In this document: piece after piece, positions 52,116-60,331 of the stretch
Numbering within the stretch: position 1 is the first letter of the stretch
Layout: the number at the start of each line of letters is the position of its first letter
Origin: Chondrosia reniformis
Lineage: Eukaryota > Porifera > Demospongiae > Chondrillida > Chondrillidae
Reading direction: 5' to 3'
DNA length: 64,000 nt
NCBI GenBank assembly: GCA_947172415.1
Contig: OX359192.1
Span: forward strand, 1,552,501-1,616,500
Program-made: the position numbers and the translations under genes
Notes under the pieces: model-generated
The model's database searches: none
Told to the model about the DNA's origin: nothing
Seen by the model: the letters and a program-made list of their open reading frames with translations, nothing else

Positions 52116-52654
52116 ATTTAATTATTTATATTATATTATATTAGATTAGATTAGATTAGATTACCTTAGTATATTGTAACCTGTACTGTATATAGCAATC
52201 ACGAGATGTGTACATGTGCTATTGTTCATCATCCATCCATCCATCCATCCACCCATGCTTATATCTTTTAATCCCCCAATACATATTGCTACCTGCTCCT
52301 TAATTACATAAATTGTACTTTGCTCGTGTGTGGAGAAGTGGCATATAGTTATGTTGGTGAATTTGTGAATTTTTCAGAAAGTAGCTCATTTTTGCTTCCA
52401 CTAGACCTTCATTGGTGATATAGAGTTATGTAGAAACAGTTAATTGATGGTCCAGGAGTAAGGATGGCTGTAGAATTGACACATCATACACTTATTACTA
52501 ACGACTTCTTGTTTTGATCCTTTCGAGGTTTACTGTCCAGCAAGCACTTCTATTCTTTTCTATCCTATACTTCTTTTTCTCGTCGTTCGGCCTATATACG
52601 TACATTGTTTATTTAACACCGAAGATTGCATCATCGAAGGAGAAAACCTTAAAA

Positions 52655-55600
52655 ATGGAAGGATTTAGTGGTTTCGTCATCCTTGCTGCAATTCTCTGCG
52701 TCCTACTTCTAGTGTACTTCTGGTACAGGTACGTACTGTTTGAGAATCCATCACCTTCTTAGTTATTGAACAAGTGTACTAGTAGAGAATACAGATCGTC
52801 TCGTGTAACCAGACCGTACTGTGTTCAAATGAATTGGAGGCGAGATAGCGGTCTGGCTATGCAAGACCAAGTGTATACCATATCAATGTTACCATCTACT
52901 TGTATGATATTGGTGTTGTCATGGTAATTTGTACTTGTATACTGGTAGTTGTGTGCACAAGCCATTTCGTTACTTTAAAGAGATTGGATTATCTGGTCCT
53001 CCACCAAAACCTCTCATTGGAAACCTTGATCTGTTGAAGAAACACAAAGTATGCACTCAAAGTGATTCATTCTATTCTATCTGGCTACATATGTTTCTTG
53101 TTTCTGTTGTAGTTTGATTTCGCAAAATTCACTTCCTATATCTTAAAAACATATGGGCCCACTTGTGGGTGAGTACTTTAGTTTTTAGCCAATTTAATAG
53201 GTTTTAGTAGCTATGTAGCTGTGATGTATATTGGCCTATGTATGTTTATATTTAATAGCAATCTTGCAAATAACTACAATTACTTAGCTCGCATGTACTC
53301 TATGGGAGAATGTGGTACTCTATGTACGTAGTGTATATGTGACTCTAAAATGCTTTGACAAATCTTCTGCATAAATATATGCCTAAACACTTAAGTGATG
53401 TGTGTATGTTTGAGTCAATTAAATCTCCTCAAGCCAGTTCTGTATAATTAGTGTTATCACATGATTACATCTGCTTTGGGTACATTAGAAGAAAGATGAT
53501 ACATGAAGGTGATAGGTGAAGAAGGTGATACATGTTTATTCCCTTCTGGATTATCCCGTGTTCTGATGGTTCCCTACCTTACCCTATTGATTATACAGGC
53601 TTCTTTATTTTCTGTATAGTGTATATTTTGGACCAAAGCCATTTGTATTTACCAAGGACCTAGATCTGATTAAATTGATTGCAGTAAAGTATTCAGATTG
53701 TTTTGTTGACAGAATGGTACGTGAATAGCAGTCTATCCATATCTATTTGCACTTGTGCCTCACTTTACATACATAGCTATCCATTTAGTCACTGTTCATC
53801 CATTCCCTCATTATACACCTATCCATACATCCATTCAATTTAACTAATTCATTGATTTGATGTAGTTGTTATCACTTTACAGAAAGGAAGGGGTCTTATT
53901 GCTTTGAAAGTAGATGGTGTTCATTATAAAGGACTTTTTTCCAGTAGTGGAGATGCTTGGAAAAAACAGAGACGTTTTCTCTCTCCAGCCTTTAGTGGCC
54001 ATAAAATGAAGCTGGTAGGGAATCCATACATGGAGCAGTGAATATGTGCTATGATTTAGAGTCTATAGTGTTTGTTTTTACCACATAATTTAGATGGAGC
54101 CCTTAATCAAAGAGAGTACGGAGTGCCTTGTTGGCAAGATTAGTATACTTGTTGAGAGTGACAGATTTGTTGATGTTTTGGAGTAAGTATACACTGCTTG
54201 TATGTCAGATAGTCTATGTATGGATGGTCACATACCTACGTATATGAATTGCTAGGTTGTTTATATAGGTCTGTGTGTATTTAATCCTTTCCATATTTGT
54301 GCTTGGAATTGCTAGGTTGTTTATATAGGTCTGTGTGTACTTAATCCTTTCCATATTTGTGCTTGGAATTGCTAGGTTGTTTATATAGATCTGTGTGTAT
54401 TTAATCCTTTCCATATTTGTGCTTGGAATTGCTAGGTTGTTTAATCAAATGACTATGGAGGTGATCCTATCAACTGCCTTTGGAAGATCTGTTAACGTGC
54501 AGAATGGACAAGGAGGAAGATTGTACGAATCAGCACTTGAGGTTTTTGGAGCTCTCTCTACCGAAGGAAAACATGCTAGCACCCTCCTGAGGCTCTTAAA
54601 CTTAGTAGTCCGTAAGCATATGAAATGGCGTAGTGCCTATATGGTATTCTAAACCTTTAGCTCCATTTATGTTTACCAGTGATTTGATTGTAAATATTTA
54701 TTTATACTGTGCTTTGTATTGTCCAATCTAGAACACCATATTTCAAAAGCATTATGGTTAACATGTCTATGAAGCTAAGGAAGCCTAAGTAGGATAGACT
54801 TAAAATTTCTTAGACTAGACTTTGGGCTTCTTCTCTTTCTTCTGCTCCACTGGACCAGACAGCTATTTCTGGGAATTCAAACCTTCATCAGTGACCCTTT
54901 ATCTTCTTGTTGATCTTTGTGAGTCCTGTAAGTATACGTTAATCTGTCCTCCTTCTCATTACTGTTTGTTATTATTGTTGTTTATTTGTTTTTAGTTTCA
55001 TTTCCCTTTTTGGCTCCACTTGTTGACAAGATTGTTCAGCACACCAAGTTGGGTGATGCCGTAGACTACACAATTAAGGCTGGTCAGGAAATAATAAAGT
55101 CTAGGAGAAACAGCAGTGGAAATTCCAGTGAAACAGTATGAATTGTGACCTAACATCCTATGTTGTCTCTTCCTAAAGTATAAGATATACTCAATGACAT
55201 AGTACTTGTACATATACAAGTAAAATAAACACTTCCGTACTCTCTGATATACTGATAGATAAATTTATACGAAAATCGAGCTAGATTGAACGTTTCGAAC
55301 CATAGGTCTTCATCAGCAATAAGACCTACGGGTCAAAACATTCAATCTGGCTCGATTTTCATTGCAGATAGTTCCAATAAACTTATCTATCATAATGAAT
55401 GTAACTAAAATTAACTCCTATCTCTCTGATATACTGTATGTATGTATTTTTGTAGAGAAAGGATCTGTTGGGTTTAATGCTTCAAGCCTGTGATAATGAG
55501 TCTGATAAAGCTTTGACTGAAGGAGAGATCATAGTAAACTCAGTTGGATTCATCTTTGCCGGCTACGAGACTACCAGTTCTGCCCTTGCATTCACTACTG

Positions 55601-57309
55601 GTCTTCTTGCTGCTCATCCTGACATTCAGGAACAACTGGCAGAGGAAATAAGAAATTTCTTTGCAGAAAATCCAGTTAGCAACCCGAATACTATTATTCT
55701 CACTTCTAGTTCCTTTCTCCTCCATTTTCAATTTCTGTGATTCTTTTATGTTCAGGGAAGCACAATGTATGATGCTACTCATAAAATTGATTATCTGGAT
55801 ATGGTTTTCAGTGAATCTTTGAGATTATACCCAATAGCTCTTGGGTAAGTAGAAATAGCATTGTGAACTTAATTTAAAGGGGTTGCAGTTAAAATCACTC
55901 TCCTCCTATATATTGCAGAATCTGTAATTCATTCTACATAAGTACAGGTATGTGTTTTTATGTGGTACAGTGGAACCTCGGTAATCCGACTTCTAAATAA
56001 TCTGTAATTCTTGCTAATTTTCAATGCATGAACAAATTTTATACACAAACTACCTTATATAGTCCAGAATCCTTCTTCTTCCGGAAACTGACCAATCATC
56101 ACACTTCCCTGCTACTTCAACAACACCTTGATAGATCAACAAGTACAATGTACAATTGACTATTAATGTATGTTATATTCTCTGTGCAGAACTCTGAGAC
56201 TATGTAATGAAGATGTTGAAATAAAGGGAATAAAGTTTAGGAAGGGCACTTCTGTATCCTTTCCCTTTTTCAGCATACAACGTGATCCTGAGTTTTGGAG
56301 CGATCCAAACACATTTGACCCCGAAAGGTAACAATGTCTTTAGGTATCCATGAATTTTAAGCACTCTGTAAATAGAAGTTCCAATACATGCACACATGCC
56401 AAGGACTCACATAAGATCGAAAAGAAGACAAAGATTCCCAGGGTCATTGATGAAGGGTGGAAGTCCCAGAAACAGCTGTATGGCCCAATGTAAAGTAGAA
56501 GGAGAAAACTTGTATCCTTATCCAAAGCTCTCACAAGGTTTAGTTCCCTATAGGCCTTTAATCATACATAGGTAGATGTAGCATGTAAGAAAAAGGTGTA
56601 TTAGATTATAGTGATTTGACAGGTCTGGTTGATTTTTACAAAGAGGACGATATTGACCATTTTTATGTCCATATTAGGTTTAGCCCCGAGAACAAGATCA
56701 AGCATCATCCTTGTGCGTACATGCCATTTGGCATTGGGCCAAGGAACTGCATCGGAATGAGACTGGCACTGTTGGAAGCTAAGATGGCACTCATTGAAAT
56801 CTTAAGCAAATACAAGATTATTCTATCTCCAGAAACAAAGGTAATTTGCATGTTTTGCATGTACATGTAGTTACTGATGGAGTATAAAACTATTGTATAT
56901 TGCTGAGGGTCGGTGGTGACAGTTACTGATAACTATTATATATTAAAGAGTGAGGGTAACTTGTGACGGTTACTGATGGAGTATAACTATTGAACTATTG
57001 AAGAGTGCGGGTAGAGTGGTTGATACAGAACACTATACATACTAATCAGTATTCTGCTTAAAAATTAGCAATTATTAGCTGTCATCCTTCTGTTTAGGAC
57101 TTTTATGCCATGTAAAAACTCAAGGTCGTGTACTTAATTGCATATTCTTCTCTTTCTTTATTATTCTGCCTGCATTTACAAGTGTGGATATGGTCTTAGA
57201 CTCTCTGAATGAGCACATTCTCTATACTTAGGTCCCGCTGGAGCCATCATTTGGTGCAACTCTGAAGCCTAAGGGAGGACTGTATGTGAAGTTTCAGTCA
57301 AGGGACTAA
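52655..57309 (+). CDS. Cytochrome P450, CYP3-clan-like, microsomal, intact
   Basis: Heme-thiolate monooxygenase of 516 residues in 13 exons: 52655-52728, 52949-53048, 53113-53168, 53620-53716, 53883-54014, 54094-54182, 54436-54611, 54996-55135, 55456-55674, 55756-55844, 56190-56327, 56678-56840 and 57232-57309. Phases agree at every junction and the sum is 1551 bases. The N-terminal anchor ([17 protein letters not shown]) points to the ER membrane; then come the hinge [12 protein letters not shown]-helix WKKQRR, I-helix [12 protein letters not shown] (ExxR), DPERF and the heme loop [10 protein letters not shown]. The C-helix region and heme loop resemble CYP3A/CYP5 proteins. Substrate unknown. 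The exon 9 donor (gttagc) is weak. ATG 52655 is the only start in frame before the anchor. The next gene starts 106 bp after its stop. Confidence 0.92.
54246..54435. repeat. 60-bp minisatellite at the intron 6 / exon 7 junction, three units (intact P450)
   Basis: Same unit as 16612-16982, with three repeats before the true acceptor at 54435/54436. Each unit repeats gctag|gttgttta, creating decoy acceptors upstream of exon 7; use of a decoy would add 60 bases of intron per unit. Confidence 0.88.
54822..54930 (-). repeat. Dispersed repeat with hammerhead-like core, P450 intron 7 (copy 2)
   Basis: Partner of 17380-17490. The motif at 54852-54897 keeps CUGAUGA, GAAA, GUC and the 6-bp stem I GGGUCA/UGGUCC. 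Confidence 0.6.
55285..55320 (-). ncRNA. Hammerhead-like motif (partner of 17848-17883) with one stem II mismatch
   Basis: AUUG/CAAU stem I and the core are intact. Stem II reads GACC against GUUC, with one broken pair. It sits within the same inverted repeat in P450 intron 8. Confidence 0.38.
56385..56600 (+). repeat. Dispersed repeat with hammerhead-like motif in P450 intron 11
   Basis: Contains the motif at 56441-56486: GGGUCA, UUGAUGA, hairpin closed by GGG/CCC, GAAA, CAGCUGU, A, UGGCCC. Stem I pairs over six positions and uses G-C where the intron 7 copy uses G-U. The first core base is U instead of C. The downstream tail (tttagttccctataggcc) matches 62318-62345. Confidence 0.6.
56441..56486 (+). 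ncRNA. Hammerhead-like motif, plus strand, C-to-U in first core base
   Basis: 46 bases with the same arrangement as 17416-17461 but on the opposite strand. ACAGCUGU is a perfect 8-base palindrome in the stem III position, followed by a GUA triplet. The C3 change should reduce or abolish cleavage. Confidence 0.4.
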
Positions 57310-57415
57310 CTATTGCTTGGCGTATGCATGTTGATAGCTTATCAATTATCAAAACAGAATTCCAACTTTTTCTAGGGTAGAGTATCGATATTCTGTTTTA
57401 TTATCTGGAACAAAA

Positions 57416-57907
57416 ATGGCCGACGATAGCGCACAGGTTAATTCTACCTTTGTTTCAGATAATAGTACGACATCTGTGCCAGTCCCCTTGAGTACTTTCA
57501 GTCCTGACGCAATTGCTAACATAACGCTAACAATATTCTTTTTGTTTTTTCTCTGTTGTATCGGCTACGCCTTGTATTACTGCCAAGACGCTCGCGATCG
57601 TTTGGACAGAACTCGAACTGCCCTGGGAAGAAATAAGGCCATTGACGAACACTTGAGACATAACAGAATACCGACTCTACCGGCAGAAGGAGAAATGCAG
57701 GAGTCGAGTGCCCAACCTCAGTCGACCCCAAGTAATCCTCCTCCCTCGGCTGTTCCTCAATATAACGCTGCCATTTCGATCTCCTTGTCGCCTCCAGAGT
57801 TCAGTCCGCATGTTGATAGTGACCGTTCTGGAAGCAGTAAGGCAGAAGAAGCGGCAGATGACATAAATAGTAATAACAGTTTACAAAACTTTTCGAAAAG
57901 TGATTGA
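57416..57907 (+). CDS. Small single-pass membrane protein, unknown function, intronless
   Basis: 163 residues from ATG 57416 (context caaaaATGG) to TGA. Residues 1-32 form a Ser/Thr-rich outer segment with three Asn-glycosylation sequons (NST, NST, NIT). About residues 33-55 form one hydrophobic helix (ITLTIFFLFFLCCIGYALYY), followed by a basic, Arg-rich juxtamembrane stretch (ARDRLDRTRTALGRNK) and a Pro/Ser-rich acidic tail. No signal peptide precedes the helix, so a type III (Nout) topology is likely from the charge distribution. I recognise no family. Only 106 bp separate it from the upstream P450 stop on the same strand, and it converges on the PRKCSH gene (stop at 58809). Its codon use and lack of stops over 492 bases support a real gene. 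Confidence 0.72.
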   Translation: MADDSAQVNSTFVSDNSTTSVPVPLSTFSPDAIANITLTIFFLFFLCCIGYALYYCQDARDRLDRTRTALGRNKAIDEHLRHNRIPTLPAEGEMQESSAQPQSTPSNPPPSAVPQYNAAISISLSPPEFSPHVDSDRSGSSKAEEAADDINSNNSLQNFSKSD

Positions 57908-58808
57908 TGTACATATATATGTTGTAGAAATCTTATTTTAATACATAATATATATGTATAGTCTGTATTTTCACTTTCAGATGTACCAAATATGTAATTT
58001 TGCATTAAAATGTTCTTTGGAGTACAAATCTCTTGTCACTTTGTCTTTGTGGGTATGTTTGTGGTGGCATGAAGGCATCCTTGAATATGTTGGCTGTATA
58101 CTATTATCGACTATTCTGAAACTCATTTGGTATACTTTATAAGTGTCGGGGAATGATGACACCAATTGCAAGTTTCAGCTTTATATCTGCCCATTTGATA
58201 GAATCAATTACATCTTTAATGTGCATTAAATCCAGTATATCAACTGATAATGTACATGTGGTGAGATATGACCCAGCCTGGCTCTCGTAGAGTGCAACGG
58301 CAGCTCCAAGTCTCATTGAATATCATCCCACTCTTCTTCAATGGTCTATGTACAGTACTGTTATATGACTATCAATATTATGTGCATGTAATATATATAC
58401 AGTGGGACTATGTAACGGTGACCTCGTATACGTAGTGTATATTATACAATTAGTTATGACTATAATACAGTTTACACACTATGAAGGACCACCTCTTTAA
58501 TTGCAAAAAACCACAGTACCAACCTACCAGGTTTTAGTGGTAAACCATATATAGTACATATAGCTCACACAGCTGTTTCTATACATCGATACTCTTCGAT
58601 CCCATACCAGAGGTCAGCATATAACAGAACTTATTACATGTCGGTACATTCAGCTGCCGATTGAATCTGTAGTTATGCATATATTATGCACACCTGCGAT
58701 GCTGTTTACACTTTGAAGAAGAATCTCATAGAGAGAACCTATACTTATATATTTAATTTCATGTATTACAACATCACTAAGGAGAAAGAGTTCCTACATG
58801 AAAAAAGT

Positions 58809-60176
58809 TTAAAGTTCTTCATGGCCTAAGTGAGGATCAAGAGGCTTGCAAACCAATGGAACAGCAAGTGACATGGCATATTCACACTTGTTCGGCTCAG
58901 ATACAGACAAAATCCTTTCCTCTGTCCCACAGACAAGGTTAACAGTTGTACTTCTTGCAGGTCCATTCCAGCACGTCTCACCTCCCAAGTACTTCATTAC
59001 ACTGTAGTCAGTACCTTGCCAGTTGCCCCAAGTACCAAGTGACGTCTCTCTGCCCCCACTCTTGCTGCGTTGAGTTACTTTTTCAAAAGGACACAATTTG
59101 TATGTGTACTCGCGGTCAGTATATTCCACACAATTTTGCCATAATTTCAAGTACTCTGAATCCTCACCAAAGTCCATTTCAAGAAACTTCTTTGCTTCTT
59201 TAACTTTATTTTCCAAATCTTGCTTCTTGCCATCAATTGCTTCAAAGGCTATCTTTGCTTCTTCTGCACTATCAATTAAAAACTGTGTTCCTTCATCATA
59301 AACCTCTTCATATTCTGATTGATTAAATCTCTTCATAGCAATATGATCAAACACTTCATCAATAAATTCATTAAACCGTAAACCCTCTCTTCTCCCCAAT
59401 ATTTCCTCAACTTCCTCACTGGAGACAGTCCCATCTTCGTCAGTATCCAATTCTGGGAGTTCCTGCAGCTCCCTTTTGTCAGCTAGACCGTTGATGTCTT
59501 CGTCCAGACCAACAAAAATTGGCCTTCCCTTCGAAATTTTGGTATCTCTGGGCATTAAATCAGGGTTAAACTCCTGCGTCTCTTTCTTATATTTATCTTT
59601 GGCCTCTTCCGCTTTTTCCTTCGCCATTTCCATAGCTTCTAGCTGGTTGTTAAACTCTACTTTAAGGAGTTGAAGTTCTGTATCCAAGTTTTCTAGCTCT
59701 TTCTCTTTTTCCAAACGTTGTTCCTTTCCAAATGCAGTATACTCTTGCCGTTTTACATATCCTTGTTCAGATTCGAGCTTTCTCTTCTCCTCCTCCTCAC
59801 GCATATGTCTCCCCATTTCGATACAAGTGTCTGAGCAAGAAGCACTCGAATCATACTCGTCCGATCCATCGCAGCAGTCACAAATGCCGTCATTGATACG
59901 AGAGGACACGATTGTCATCCCTTTATATCCTTCGTTTGCGCAGTAAAATCTGCCGTTCGGGCAGGCAGCAGTCCCCGGTTCGTCGGAACCATCAATACAG
60001 TCGCAATAGTCATCGTTGACCATGTTGAAAGGGATCGTGTTGGATCCATCCAAACAAATAAACTGTTTATGTTGGTCGTAAAACGAGAGCCTTTCTGGAG
60101 GAATGCCAACAATTTCCCTACAAGCTCCGAAATGAAAGATAAAGAGAACTACCAGTGAAGTGAGAAAGCACGCCAT
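58809..60176 (-). CDS. PRKCSH: Glucosidase II beta subunit, intronless
   Basis: Non-catalytic subunit of ER glucosidase II, which trims glucose from N-glycans and retains the alpha subunit in the ER. 455 residues from ATG 60176; an upstream in-frame TTG at 60191 is not a plausible start. Visible: signal peptide (1-19), two LDL-receptor-class-A-like Cys/Asp repeats (about 35-115, with CDCIDGSDE and CDCCDGSDE), a charged coiled coil (about 120-205), an EF-hand-like loop (DTDEDGTVSSEE), and a C-terminal MRH domain (about 345-450) with GTWGNWQG and GGETCWNGPARS. It ends HEEL, an HDEL/KDEL-type retention tail. It is shorter than the roughly 530-residue human protein because the acidic run is missing. 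The 1368-base CDS has no intron, unlike its neighbours. An attaaa signal lies at 58752-58757 on this strand. Confidence 0.95.
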   Translation of the reverse strand: MACFLTSLVVLFIFHFGACREIVGIPPERLSFYDQHKQFICLDGSNTIPFNMVNDDYCDCIDGSDEPGTAACPNGRFYCANEGYKGMTIVSSRINDGICDCCDGSDEYDSSASCSDTCIEMGRHMREEEEKRKLESEQGYVKRQEYTAFGKEQRLEKEKELENLDTELQLLKVEFNNQLEAMEMAKEKAEEAKDKYKKETQEFNPDLMPRDTKISKGRPIFVGLDEDINGLADKRELQELPELDTDEDGTVSSEEVEEILGRREGLRFNEFIDEVFDHIAMKRFNQSEYEEVYDEGTQFLIDSAEEAKIAFEAIDGKKQDLENKVKEAKKFLEMDFGEDSEYLKLWQNCVEYTDREYTYKLCPFEKVTQRSKSGGRETSLGTWGNWQGTDYSVMKYLGGETCWNGPARSTTVNLVCGTEERILSVSEPNKCEYAMSLAVPLVCKPLDPHLGHEEL

Positions 60177-60195
60177 CTCTAGTCCGCACAATTAA

Positions 60196-60218
60196 CGGTG
60201 AATCTCCGTAATTCACCG
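60196..60218. promoter_or_regulatory. Perfect 8-bp hairpin just upstream of PRKCSH
   Basis: CGGTGAAT, a 7-base loop, ATTCACCG. It lies 20-42 bp upstream of the PRKCSH ATG, inside the 155-bp gap after the GCAT stop. It could be a 5' UTR stem-loop or a symmetric protein-binding site; function is unknown. Confidence 0.4.
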
Positions 60219-60331
60219 TATTCCATACGCTACATTATAGAGCAGCTGCATATATCTTCACCGAATGCTTAATAAAGTGACTGCTACAATTTGTTAATGT
60301 CAAAAATAATATAATTTAGTGCATAAATTAG

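Larger units (their letters stand above)
45535..52654. other. Head-to-head spacer between the complete receptor gene and the intact P450
   Basis: Second copy of the 7864-15041 spacer with the same content: AT runs (45737-45778, 46316-46340), LINE-like remnant (about 46560-46910), conserved tract (48500-48985), hammerhead-like motifs (47794, 49838, 50282), half foldback (51838-52115) and a CATC microsatellite (about 52230-52252). No gene is supported. Confidence 0.6.
37530..55794. repeat. Segmental duplication, copy 2 (partner about 199-18361)
   Basis: This is the intact partner of the first copy. The genes it contains continue past both breakpoints: the receptor goes on leftward into its VWD array and the P450 goes on rightward through exons 10-13. 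It therefore probably represents the ancestral arrangement, although I cannot polarise this from the window alone. Confidence 0.93.

Noticed and set aside
52514..52654. N-terminal extension of the P450 ahead of the anchor
   Set aside because: It begins at TTG with no upstream ATG. ATG 52655 directly precedes the membrane anchor and gives the usual P450 length.
60177..60191. Longer N-terminus for PRKCSH
   Set aside because: The extension begins at TTG. The ATG at 60176 gives a normal signal peptide.
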